From Sphagnum compactum (taxonomy: Eukaryota > Bryophyta > Sphagnopsida > Sphagnales), in NCBI GenBank assembly GCA_965153455.1, contig OZ234500.1, positions 744,001 to 808,000 on the forward strand: DNA of 64,000 bases. Direction: 5' to 3'. A model generated the notes under the pieces. It did not search any database and was not told the DNA's origin. It worked only from the letters and a program-made list of their open reading frames with translations. Made by a program: the position numbers and the translations under genes. This document shows, in pieces, positions 1 to 12,960 of this stretch (position 1 is the first letter of the stretch; every line of letters begins with the position of its first letter).

Positions 1-1030
1 TTAGTCTTGAATTTCCTGAGTGAAAAATTGCAGAAGCAATTACAGGTTTAGCTTGTAATTTTTTCACAATCTCTCACTCTTTCAAAGGAAAGAGTAGGCT
101 CAAAACAGACCAACAAATTTGACTTCAACAAATCCTACCAAACACAGTTTACGCAGAAAGGCATGGAAGACGGGAGTAAGTCATACTAGCATCCAGAAGT
201 AACTATACAACCAGCAAGGTTTGGAGGTTGCATTTACTTAAGAGAGGATCAAACTCAGAATCTTGCAATGAAAAACCATTGATGGGTTTATTGGCATCCA
301 CCATGTCAAGAAAACAAGTGGGGTTTTATTGGCATACATTGTGCTTATTGGAGGCTTGTTGGGAAGGTTCTTTGATTTTTTAGAACCATGGGTCAAGAGT
401 CAGAAGGTCAGAACCAGTTCTTTAGATTCTGAGAACTGCATGTCAAGGACTAGGATTATATAATGAGCTATTTGAGGGAATCGAACATCAACCAAAATGG
501 TCTTGCCCACTATCACACATTCCAAACCTCAAAAGACAAGCAGCCTTAGTGTAAAAGACGAGGTTAGTACTCCATTCAAAGCCTCTTGCAAGGATTTCAA
601 GGCTGAAATCCAAGCCCTACTGTGAAGATGTCAATGGTAAACACTAAAACCTCTACTCTAGAATTAAGTAAGTTTCAAAGTAAAATGACCATGATTGTGA
701 AAACAAAAGTCACCATTGAACTACAATTTTCACTGACACCTGAACATCCATCTTCCCACAACATACCCAAGTGCCCAACAACAATTATGCCATGAAACAA
801 AAATCTGCAATGTGCATCATCGAACAAGTGTGAGCTCCATTGCAAGTGTGAGCTCTCTAGTGCTTCTTCACACACAACTCTACCACATGTGCAATTGGCA
901 GCAAAACCTATACAACAAGCCAAATGACCTTTCTTAGATTAGTGCTTAGGTAGGAAAGTGGGTAATGGGTAAGTAGATTATAAATAGGTAAATGACCAAT
1001 GTTTTGATATTCTTACCTAGCTACATCATG
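1..1030. other. AT-rich non-coding stretch, no gene recognised
   Basis: I see no conserved protein, splice-consistent exon series or RNA gene here. The one longer open frame (675-923, minus) encodes no recognisable domain and has the composition of chance ORFs. Confidence 0.5.
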
Positions 1031-1031
1031 T

Positions 1032-1445
1032 TCACATATTACCCACCCACCTACCTACTTGCCTACATATTATAACTTACCTTCCTATCTACATATTTAT
1101 CAACAACCCCAAACTTACTTATTACAAACCTACCAACCTACCTATCTATGCACCTATTATCTATCATTAACCCTAAAACCTACCTATCACAACCAACCTA
1201 CCTACACATTACCTACCTACCTATATACATACATACCTATTACCAACCCCTAACTTTCATGTCACCTACCTACCTACCTATTCATTATTAGCCCCCCAAC
1301 CTACCTATAATGTATCTACCTTCTTACCTATTTGTGTACCTATTACTAACTTACCTATTACCTATCTATTCATCTATTTATTACCAACTTAATTACATGT
1401 TATTAACATACATGTATTCACCTACATACCTATTACCAACCTATC
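1032..1445. repeat. Degenerate CCTA-type tetranucleotide array
   Basis: About 400 bp are built from loosely repeated CCTA / CCTAC / TTAC words (for example ctacctacctac runs), interspersed with ataccta and attaccaac. The array is far from perfect, so it is an old decayed simple-sequence tract. It keeps one frame open on the plus strand (1059-1253), rich in Tyr, Leu, Pro and Thr. I regard that ORF as a by-product of the repeat. Similar tracts lie at 38.65-39.29 kb (same orientation) and at 17.1-17.3 and 60.66-60.75 kb (TAGG orientation). Confidence 0.85.
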
Positions 1446-4400
1446 CTAGGATAAGCTAGGTTGCCGATTATCAAATTATCTAACATAGCTTACCTAGCTT
1501 AACTCACCTAGTTTAGCCTACCTTGCCTAAGATATATGCATCATTGGGTTGATTTTGACATAACAATTAAATTAATGTGGGTGAAAGCATAGTAAAATAT
1601 ACACAAAAAGTAGTTCAGGTAGCATAATATGGGGTCTTGGAATAAAAGGAACATGTAAATGATTTTGTTGAGATAACACAATTTTTTTTGGGTACATTCT
1701 TTTTTAACTATTGTTAACATTGATTTCCAAAGCTAAATTAATACAATTATGTTTTTAGAAAGTAAGTGTGAATACTTGAATTGGACCTTTGCAATTGTGA
1801 CAATTTGAAAAGTAGATTTCAAGGTACTTGAAAATACTTGAAATTATTTTGCAACTTTTTTTTCAAGCACTTCGATATTGATGTGGCGAACATTCTAATA
1901 CAATTTTTTTTGTCAATGGAGTTTGGTTTCATAGCTAAAATCATCCCCAACCCTTTGAAAATGACATAATTTTGGGGATATTTTTGGCGTATTTTTTCAA
2001 GTCCAAATGATATGACAAAATTGTTTTGAAATGTCAAAAGGGAACTTTAGATGCCAATGAGGAAAGCTAAAATTTTGAATTTTTCTAAGATGTTAAATGA
2101 AGGTTAGAAGTTTTAAACATTATTTTTTTTAAAAAAATTAAAAAATAAATAGTTGCCAAGGTTTCTAAAAACATTTATCTTGCTTGCACCCACTTCAAGA
2201 TCAATATTACATATGCAATCCTAGTTATGAGCATAGTCATTGATTTTAAGTTATTATAGCCATGTAATACCACTATAGTTTGTTATTGCAAGGTACTATA
2301 GTCATATAATATGACTATACACATTGATTGGAATTGTATTGTAATTATGACTAAGACTTCCCACCCCGCCAAAGGACACATGATTACATGACTAAAGATA
2401 AAAGATAGTTGCAAAATGTCCTAGTCATGAATGTCGGTGGTGTAATGAATATTGAACATTTTTATCATTGAAAATTCAACAAAATCAAAACTAAAAGTTT
2501 TGTCTTAAGAAAACAGACCACATATTTGGTATTGTTCGAAGCTTTCAATGAAAAAAATTAATTCTAGAGGTAATTTTGTAACTTTAGACATCAAATGTGA
2601 AGATATTGAATTTTGAGTGATTTTTTATTTGAAATTCAATAAAATTAATAATTTCTTAAGATGAAAACCGGATTTCAAACGTAAGCTAAAGAAGGTGTAT
2701 ATTGCCCCTTTTCTTGAACAAACATTTGAATGATAAAATCAAGTTGCATTGTCAACAAATTCATTACATTTTCTCATTTTTGCCATGAACACATTTGAGA
2801 TCCATAAGCTTCATTCCTTGTTCATTATTCCTTTTCCTTGCACATGTTTTTCAAGTGAATTCCACTTGGGGACCAAAATTTTTTTATTATTATTCATCTT
2901 GGTGCAAATTTTGCATCTAATTGTCATCAAATTTTCAACAATATAAAAAATATCTTGAGCCTAAGGTTTGTTCTCAAACCACATCATAGAACTTCCAATT
3001 ATTTATTTATTTTTAGTTTCTTTTTGGCAAGGGTAGGAGTGGCATTTGGATTCAAAAAGACAAATTCAAGGTTGATTACATTATGGGTAGTTGTAAAACT
3101 TTAGCATCAACATCCATCAAGTCGCAAATGGTGTAGGTTTAAGGGCTTGTGGAACAACATTCTACTTGTATGTTGGACTTCACGTCATCACCCAAAGGGA
3201 ATGTTAATCTTTGAAGATTGCTTAGACCTATTTGAAAAAAGTGTATAAACTTGAAAATTGAAATTTACAAGTTGGTTGATTATAGGTTTCATTTACAATA
3301 ATTCTAAAAGTAACAATTGACAAAAAAAATCTTTAACTCCATGGCTAATCATAGTTGATAGTTAACCCTAAAACATGACATATAGTTAGCAGAAGACAGG
3401 ATTCGCATACAAATAAAAATCTTCCATTCTCATGTTTGGGTGCAATCACATTAATAGAAAGCCAAAACAAATGTAATTACTGTTTATATTTTCATGTTTG
3501 AAAATCAAAAATTGTATTAATCTTGCTAGTCATTTAGAAACACTCATGACAATGTTTTTAATATATTATGGAAACATTTGGTATGATTTGGAACGAATCT
3601 AATGAAGATAAAATATTCAAAAACATTGTAGTCAATGTGTTTAAGCATTTTAATGACTTTCATTTTTGGGGAGTTTTTCTAAACATGACATATTTTGGTG
3701 GAGGTTGTTTAAACATAGATTTACATAATAATATATTACAAAATATTTTTGGGTCAAGTTTTATTTTTTCAACTTTCAAAAAAATACTCTTAAAATGTCA
3801 TTATAATATTTTTAAATAAATAATCAACTAAAGAAAAAACCATGGCTCATATTAACATGTTTGGACATGTTTTAACATTTGATTCTAAAGCAATTTGATA
3901 AGCGTGAATCATGATACAAGAATAAGGAAACCAAATGTAAAATGTAATTATGTGTAACTTAAAGAACTTAAGTTCCAAGAAATGCAAATTGTGAAAAGAT
4001 CCATATGTTGAACTGTCTTGAGTCCTAACCTTTAAGTTCTTGCATAATGACATGTACACACACACCAACAACACTATGTAATTTACAACTTTAAACTTTG
4101 CAAACATAATCATGCCTTATGAATTGGATTGAATGACTCCACACTTTGAAATCCCCATGGACTCCCAAGCCTTGATGCAAGGTTTGATGTTCAAACTTCA
4201 AAGGTCGTCAAACAACAAACAAAAGGTTTTAAGTTTAGTGGAGCTTAGTCCTTCAAGCTGCATAATGCTTCAATGGTTCACCATACAAAAATCAATAATC
4301 AATTATCAACCTTGCAAGTTGAGGCTTGCCCTAAAATTCAAGAACTTGAAAAATGAACAACATAATTTTAAGTTGAAAATTGCAACAGATGCACATTGAT

Positions 4401-7400
4401 GCACAATGCACATAACAAAGAGTGAAAGATGTATAACTTCTTTTTAAAAACTTCAAAGTTTGAAAAAACTAGGAAGCCTAGAGGTTGAATGAAAGGTTTA
4501 ATATTGAACACAAGATTCTATTAACATTGCATAAAATTATAGTTGTACATATTTGCAAGTTGCAATAATTGTGCAACATAAAGAATTGTGAAAGGCAATA
4601 GCAATGAGGGACCTTCAAAAACTTGTGATTGATGGAGAGTCTAAATCAAGTACAGCCACCTAAGCACATTGAAATAATGAAGCAAAGAGGGAATGTTGGC
4701 CAAGGGATGAACACTTTGAAATGAATGAACATTATTAATGTAAAGGCAATCACCATTTTTTGCGTGTAGGGCGTTTCAATAGCAATGTGAATTGACAATG
4801 GAAAACATGTTTGAAATGTGAATTAGTAATGGGGAATATTTATGCTTGGGAATAGGGCCTTCAGAGTACCGTGCAAATGCATGCCTTTGGATGAACCAAC
4901 ATTTACACCAGAATACTAGCCAAGGATGAACAACTTCAACACTTCAAAATGATGAAAAGATAGCTTTAGCTAAATAGATTAGGTGCCATTTGGTCTAGGA
5001 TACTAAATTATCCTATGTTAGGTTCCATAGTTTTTTTAAAAATTGTTTTTATGCTCTTTGTCACCATCACCCAAAGCTCTTGACAAACCCTATTGCCTTT
5101 TGTTCTTTGCTACTATCATGTGTTGAATTCTTTATTGCCCATTGAATTTTGCTCTCTTTTTGCAATTCCATTCTACCATCATCGCAACATTTCCATGTCT
5201 CCATTGCCACACTGTCTTTAAACATCACAACATTTCCAACATCTCCATTGTCACATTTTAATTGTTTTCACAACATGTCCAACAACTAATACATTTGAAC
5301 ATCACCACAACAAGTCTCCAACAACTTTGCTCCAACTCAAGTGTTTCAACAACACAAATGTCTAGAAATGTTTAGTGTGCCAAGAAATGTGTTTGCTTAT
5401 ATATAAGAAACAAAAATTATGTGAAAGTTTAGTACTCAGCAAGTATTATATGTATATTGACAAATGCAATTGTGATATTTGCAACATTTTGGTGGGTGAT
5501 ATCACCCTTAGATCATATCATAACATGTTAATTTACTCTACCAAGATGCATATATATCTTTGTCTTCTAAAAATGGAGCACTACATCAAAGTATGGAATT
5601 CCAAATCGAAAAGTTGAAAACCAAATGATGGGTAGTTACATACTACAATGGACAAAATGTATTATTCCAATAGTATTATTCTAATCATTATTACATATAA
5701 TATTAAACTTTTATTGGATATCAAAAAAAAGGATTTATTTATGTGAAACTAGCACATGGGGGATAACATAAGCCATAGCCACTTGCTTTTTGACTACTTT
5801 TGTGACTAGCTTTTGGAAAAGATTTTTAGAATTTTCTTGGAATATTTTTCGAAAGTCTTTTTTTTAATTAAAAATTTTCTTCATACTATTGGTTTATGTT
5901 AAAAATTTGGCAAAAAATGTCATTTTCAAAAAAAATCAAATCCATTTACAAGTCTTTTTACTACTTAAAAGCAAATGTTACAATGTTTAATGAGTGTTTT
6001 TGTTAATTTTTATCCACTAGAGTAATTTCAAATTAATTCACATGTTCCCATGATATATGAAAAATACAATTATATAAAAAAATCTGACAATTTTAGCATC
6101 AAATTAAATTATGGCTTTAAAACATGGAAAAACCAAGGAAGCGTTACATTTGATATGATACATGTTATTGTGATTGCACCCATGAAATCTATCAACAATG
6201 AAGATAACACAACAAATTAATTACTAGTCCATGTTAGATGGACTTTAGTAGATGGTCAATCCATTTAAAATTGAATATGGATTATTATCTCACAATTCAT
6301 GTGTAATTTGTACAATTTTTTGAAATTTTGGGACATAACACTATATAGGTTATTAACATTTAAGATTTCAAAATCAAGTAAAGAAATCCCATATTTGTGA
6401 AAATATCAAATTATATTATATGTAAAAGACTTCAAAATGTCAAAGTCCTTTTTGTTATTAAAATTGACATTTTTTTTCAATACCAAATTTTAATAAAACA
6501 ATTTATGAAGTTTAAAATGGTGGCCTAAACTCAAATATGGAAAAATATGTTAACTTTAATATCATTTGGACCAATTTGAAAATCAAACCAATTCATAAGC
6601 CTTAAAATAAAATCAAAATACAAAGGATAGGGACTTTCAAAGGGGATTATAATGTGTTATTGTTATCCACCCTAATGTGTTTTTATTGATTTATAAATAG
6701 ACACCCAAAAATTTGGAAGTGATCTAGAGAGAAGATGTAATATTGTAAGGGATAGATGACCCAAAGAGCTTTAACAATCTTGACATTTTCTTCCCTAATT
6801 GTTTCTATGTTTATGTATTTTTTGTGATTTTGATCATATAACATGAGACCATGGAGGCTTGTTCACAATTTTAAGTCCTTTGCAAAAACAAGCACTAGTT
6901 CCCATCTCAAAACAAGACCTTCACAATTTGTCTACTCTTAAATTACCAAGTAGCCCAACTTTTACAAACATAATAATATCAAAAAATCTCATTAGAAATT
7001 ACAATCCATGTGTGTTTAGGTATTCAAACCTCCCCCCTCAAAACTCAAAGCAAAGCTCACCAACATCCTTGTAGCAAAAGAAAATGATTAAGGATCTAGG
7101 GGGTGTTATTTCCATTTTTTTCCAAATGATGTATAAAAAAATATAGGGTACAATCTATTGAAATATAAATATAATTTATAAGTTTTTTTAATGTAAAAAG
7201 GTGCTTAAAATTAGATCATGGAGATATACTTAGAATATTTTCAATTTCAATATTCATTTTGCATTGTTTCTTCCATTATTGTTGTTGCCACCTTTGAACT
7301 CAATAACCTGTTCTCCACATTTCAAGGTAAGTTGCTCACCTTGCTCCCTCCCTTTTGTTGTTGGTTATGTCAAGCCCTCTTTTCCTTTTCTTCCTCTTGT

Positions 7401-8915
7401 GTTGGGAATGTAAATGCCTTCTCCTCTTCACTTTATTAGCAAGTTTAATGTCGCTTGAAGTTATAATTGGAAGGAACATGATCATCTTGTTTCCACTTAA
7501 ACGTGAGTGTTTTTCAACTAGCATTGTTTTTTTGTTTTGTTTTTGCAAGTTGGAAAAGAAGAGGAAGAAGAAGAAACAAATGGAGAAGAAGCTATAAACA
7601 AAGGAAAAAGAAAAGACAATTTTTTTTCGTTTTTCTATTCTTGTTTTTCATTCATTACATGAATTTTTTTTCTTCCTCATCTTTTTTTTCCTTTTATCCA
7701 CTTTGAAGCGTTTGTGAGATTTGAATTGCATGCCAATGGCCATTACATTTTTTTTTGTCTTTTAACTTGTAACCTTTTGTAGCATAACAACCATCTACAC
7801 AACATATCAAAGATTTATCAAAAGTTATGTGTGTCATTTAAAGAAAACCCCCTAGTATTAGAAGGGGTTTCTCACAATTTCTTACAAATGGGGGATTTTG
7901 GTTCACACAACAAAAAGTGGGACCATGGAGTATTTCAAATGTTTTTTTCTCAAGGATTTTTTGGTAGTGGGTTTGAGTTTGATACTGGTTGATTTTAATG
8001 ATTTTTTAAGGATGTTTTCAATGTGATTTTAGTGGTATCTTTAGGGTGTTTTTTAATGTCTATTTCATGATTTTTTCATGGTTTCTGAAGGTGTTTTTAG
8101 CTTTTTTATTTCATAACCAATTCTAATCATAGGTGATTTCATATCTTATGTCAAGGTGTTATTTTTATTATTTTTCAACACAAGATGTCCTTGAATCATG
8201 AAATCCAAAACTTGGATCATTTGGGGGGGTTCAAATCACAATTAAAGCTACACAAAATCCATGCAAATGCAAATTCACAAGTATACAAACATTTTGCATT
8301 AAACTCACTACATTTCAATGTTTATAACTTATACAATTATTTTTCAAAGTCATGGGGTGCACAATTTTATGGAAGTCAACATAGTCCTTGGTTCCTTTGA
8401 TAAGGAATTCATCCTTTAGGAAATAATATTAACAAAGATTCCATACAAACCTTGGGATCATCTTGGCAATGGTTAAAAACCATTGTGTTATTATAAATAT
8501 ATTTCTAGAATGTTATATATGTTGGCTAAATTATTGACTACAAATGTGCCTAAGTATTTGATGTATCCTCCATACTTGATTGGACAATACTTAAAAAATT
8601 GTAATGTCTTCTAGAGTGACTAAAAGAAAGAACTATTGCACATGCACTTGTTTTTCATTCAAAGAAAGTAATGATCTAATACAATTAGTTCTTAAGGAAC
8701 TCGAGGAAATCCTATTTGACAAGTCCATGATAAAACTTTTAAAGATTATTGTCATGTAAAACATTATAATAGAATCACTATTGGAAGGTAATGAAGATAC
8801 AATTATCCATGTCATGAACTAGAAGAATCCTATAAGATAGAATCAAAAAATGTAATCACCGACTAGATGTTCACCAATATTTCTTACAAGATTGTTCTGT
8901 GGTTGTTTTGGATTT
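1446..8915. other. Long AT-rich gene desert
   Basis: About 7.5 kb of very AT-rich sequence with many homopolymer A/T runs. All open frames are under 90 codons, low complexity and unrecognised. The purine-rich patch near 7554-7610 (gaagaggaagaagaag) makes a Lys/Arg-rich frame but has no gene context. No LTRs, transposase motifs or tRNA-like cloverleaf were seen. Confidence 0.5.
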
Positions 8916-8919
8916 CATT

Positions 8920-9415
8920 CTGTTTTAGTTTTTTCCAAATTTGTGTAAATATAAGTATTCTCTTATTTATGTATCCTTTCGTACATTATCTCTCTCCAAG
9001 AAGAAAAATCAAAGCAACGTTAAATAATACATGGATATCACTCCTTTATTCAATATTGCAATTCCTATGCAGGAAAAAACAATGATGAATAAAAAAGGGA
9101 CCTCTAGAAACAACAACAATTTTTTGGCACTTAGTTATAGTCTTTCCAAATTCATGTATACTTTTCTTTATGTTTTATCTCCGTTTGTATATTGCTTCTT
9201 TCCAAAAAGAAAAACTGAATAAAAAACCAAAGCAATGGTAGAAAATAGATACATGAATCCAACTACTCCTTTATTTCCTATTTCAATTTTTGATCAAGAA
9301 AAAATGACAATGGATAAATGTAAGGTAATTTCAAACCTACTCCTCCAAATAGTTTTGTCCCTCCAAAAATGGACTATGAGTTTCACCTTTATCTTTCTTC
9401 ATTTCTCTCCATTTT
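8920..9415. repeat. Degenerate direct repeat, period ~206 bp, two copies plus a partial third
   Basis: The segment around 8930-9100 (ttccaaattt...gtatcctttcgtacatt...tccaagaagaaaaatcaaagcaa...actcctttatt...) recurs at about 9140-9320 with the same order of words. A weaker third copy starts near 9350. The copies keep short ORFs open (8867-9085, 9031-9222, 9235-9417), but the repeat better explains these than selection on protein. Confidence 0.6.
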
Positions 9416-10447
9416 GAATCATTTAAAATCCATTAATTTTTTTTGCAAGAACACACATTTTAAGCAACATCATTGATTTGATTTCAATCAATAAAGTGTC
9501 AAACAATTGAAGTGCAACAATTGCAACAAACTTAACACTACAAAAAATAATCACATGCATGTTACCATCACTGTGATCCCCATCATTGTCCCCACACCTT
9601 CAAAACCCAAACCATCTTTCTTATATTTTTTCCTTTGATGGTTTGGATTAACCAATGTCAAAATCCAACTATCCTCCACCACCATAATTGAAAAGACATG
9701 GTTTTTGCGTTGTGCAATGTTGGGATGGCCTAGTGCAAATGGCAAATCAAGGCCCAAGCAACCCACACGTGTTTTCAATATCACTGTTCACGCAATTTAT
9801 ATTGGACAATTATTGTGGTGATTGACTAGCTACCACTAATCATTTTTACTAAAGGTTTCCATTATCATTTGTATGGGGTTCCAAACTCAAGCAACATAAC
9901 ATGCTGATTGTCTAGGCAATCATTTGGCCTATATTTGTTATCTTTGGTACCTACCTAAAGGCTAGGGCCCCTAATTAATTCCTTTTGATCAATGCTTGGA
10001 CACACCCATGTGGCCCCCACCAAAAGTAAAAAAAAACTTTGCCACCAATTCAAAAGGAAAACAATGAAGTATTTACATAACATATTTATTTGAAAATTAG
10101 ATTTTCATTTCATTTTAGTTTTAAAATTGGGCACATTGGGACCAAAGATTTCTTTTCACTTTTGTAAGGTTATTGGTGATCATCTTCAAACATGAGATTA
10201 TCTTTGTTATTATGTTGTTTTGATCCTTTCACATTGCCATTTGAATGTGTATTTCTTTTATAATAGGGATTATTTTGTAGTGCCCACTTGTTGCCATTGG
10301 AATGACATATGATTGTGTGTTTGTAATGTTGTAAGGTGCTTCGTCAAGGATTATTTGATTAAACCTTGAAGCAATTCATGGCTTTGGGCATGGCTTTGGG
10401 CATATAGTGCAATGGTAGGCAAAAATCACTTTTACAAATAAAAGTAC

Positions 10448-10560
10448 ACAAATCCCCCTTGAAAGCAAGGGGGCTAGATCCCTTAAAATTTAACATAGAG
10501 GTTTTCCCAAAAAAACCCCCCTTGAAACTAAGGGGAAATCCCTTAAAATTTAACACATAG
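10448..10560. repeat. Paired ~50-bp direct repeat, first copy with a G/C hairpin
   Basis: Two near-copies (about 10448-10498 and 10514-10560) share the sequence around cccttgaaa-caaggg followed by atcccttaaaatttaaca and catag. The first holds a perfect 8-bp stem, cccccttg-aaag-caaggggg (10459-10478). The second keeps only part of the stem (ccccttgaaactaagggg). Confidence 0.65.
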
Positions 10561-10612
10561 TTTGGGATAACCAAGTTACATGGTGGAGTTCATTGTGAAG
10601 TAACTCAATTTT

Positions 10613-10631
10613 GGGGGGGGGGGGGGGGGGG
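10613..10631 (+). repeat. 19-base G homopolymer
   Basis: An uninterrupted run of 19 G followed by agggg. Such a run is rare in AT-rich plant DNA, could form a quadruplex, and is prone to sequencing length error. Confidence 0.9.
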
Positions 10632-12960
10632 AGGGGATGCAAAAAGATGCAAAACACAAATGGCATTTTAAGGTTTTTTTCTAGGTTTATGGGAAGGGGG
10701 ATTGGGAAAATCTTCGACATGCAAATGATGGCTACCAATGGCCACCATGTTATGTGTGTATGTTTTTAAAATTTTATAACACGTGATAGTGTAGCGACTA
10801 TCATTATAACATTGTCATCACATTGTTCAAATGTCACATTGTGTCATTTATTACTTATTATTTTCTTTATAACATTTGCAACACAATGACCATTGCCATG
10901 TTGCTCAAGTAAATAAGGTAGTGATGGCCACCATGTTGTGTGTGTGACTTTTTGTTTCATTTTTTTTTCTTTTTCCCTTTGTAACATTTACAATGTAATA
11001 GTGGTTCTGTCACAGTATTCATTTGAGTAGAATGGGGATGGTTATCACACTACTTGATTTTGAGCAATATGGCAACCATTGCCACATTGTGAGTTGCGAC
11101 TTTTTCAAGTTAATTTGTTCTTGGTGCATTATGGGGGGTTTTTTTTTAGGGTATGTTCTCGGGTGCAAGGGTAGGCCATGGTGGAATGTGCCTATTGTAG
11201 CAAAGGATCGTGTCATGAAGTATTGCAATTCAACATTTTAAAGGTGATTCAAAAAAAATTTAATTTCTTATAATACAATGGGGTGAAAGCACAATTGAGT
11301 ATACACAAAAGGGCTCCAAGTAGTTGTAATCATATTTTTACACATAAATGCAAGAGAATAAAATTGAAACTTTTTCAATTATTGTCAAACCATCATGGTG
11401 CTAAATATTGAATTTATAGTATGTTGTATACAAAGTTTGAACAACTTTAATGTACTAAAAGTAGGTCAAAAGTATTTTTGAAACCAATTACTGGAATTGT
11501 GCTCAAAAATAATTTTATATTGAAAGATGGATATATTATTACTTTTACCTTGGAAGTTGAGAGTGCATAAATAAATTTTAAATGGACATTAACCAAGAAA
11601 GTAAAAAAATCTAATATTTCATTTTCTTGAATCCTACTTTGTTTCTTTGAACAACCTGCAAAGTAAAAGAATTTATTTTTTATTTTTTAAAAAATCTACT
11701 TAAATCTAGTTCAAACATGTGATTCATCAATATCATTGACATAAATTCAGAGAATATGTTCATATTGATTATTGAAATAAATAATGTATTTAAATATTAA
11801 TATGCTAAGGCTTTCTTTATGGCTACTTTACATTTTTCTTGACAAGGATCATGAAATGTATATTTGATTGTGATTTCACCCAATGACGGTTGTGTTGCAT
11901 AAGGCGTATTCTCTTTTTGGGATTTAAAAAAAATTGTAGAATTTTTATATCACAAGGGTTTTTTTTCAAAACTTTGTGATGCAATTACACGGCTTTTTCT
12001 TTGGGTTATTGTTTGGTTTTCAACATGAACCCTCATAGCACCATCCCACCTCTTAAAAATATTTGATTTAAAGCACAAACAACATGGCTCTTAAAGAATA
12101 ATTAGTTGATCCACGAATTGTTGCAACACAAATGGTTGAAATGGCACAAGTGGATATTTTTATGCATGATGTTGGGAATGAATCAACTTGTTCCTCCAAA
12201 AGGGCCATGTTACTATATTATTCCTTTTGTGCATGGAGCTTGGGGTACTTTGTTGAGGAATGGTACAACTTTGTGCAGCAATTGAAACTCTTCTTTTAGC
12301 TTTTAGTTGATCACCTTCTTTGCATTGAAGTATAATGTCTCACTTCCCTTTAGTTAAAATGAAGGGAAGTAATGCACTATAATTAATGCAAGAAATATTT
12401 TCATCATTTTTCAAGCTTTTGCAAATTACTTTGTAAATCAAACATGGCATAAGATCATAAAACCCTACCCCACCCTAATTTTCCATGTTAAAGGAGGGTG
12501 GAGTTTTTTTTAGGCAAATTATTTTTGCAATATTCAATATCATGGTTTTTTTTTCTCTCTTTTTCTTTTCATGATTGCAATACCCACATAACATCATGTT
12601 TTAATGTCATGGTAGTGGATGTAGTACTTGCATAATGTCATGCCATTTTAGTGCAAGTTTGATAATTCATTTTAACATTAATAAAGGTTTTAGAACAATT
12701 GCATTGAATGAACTAACTATGAATGAAGAGATAATCACAAATAAAAGGGTCAATTGCAATTGAAAATGCAATTGTAGTTCAAGAGGAAATCCTTGTTGAG
12801 GTTGTATTTGCAACTAAAGATGTAGCTATTGTTAAGAAGTGGTTATAACTCCATGTGCAATTGCAACTATTTCTACAATTGTAAGAAATATTGAATATTC
12901 ACATTTTGGTTTGTGTTTGCATTTGTTATAAATGTAATTTTAGTTGATTGAATAGTTGTA

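Larger units (their letters stand above)
9421..12960. other. AT-rich non-coding stretch
   Basis: No recognisable gene. It contains the small repeat and G-run listed separately. The remaining ORFs (e.g. 10359-10574 minus, 11023-11241 plus) are short and unrecognised. Confidence 0.45.

Noticed and set aside
1059-1253. Tyr/Pro/Thr-rich ORF in the CCTA array
   Set aside because: It is explained by stop-poor CCTA repeats in one frame.
7355-7706. Lys/Arg- and Phe-rich ORFs near a gaagaagaag patch
   Set aside because: Low-complexity purine and pyrimidine tracts with no start context or homology.
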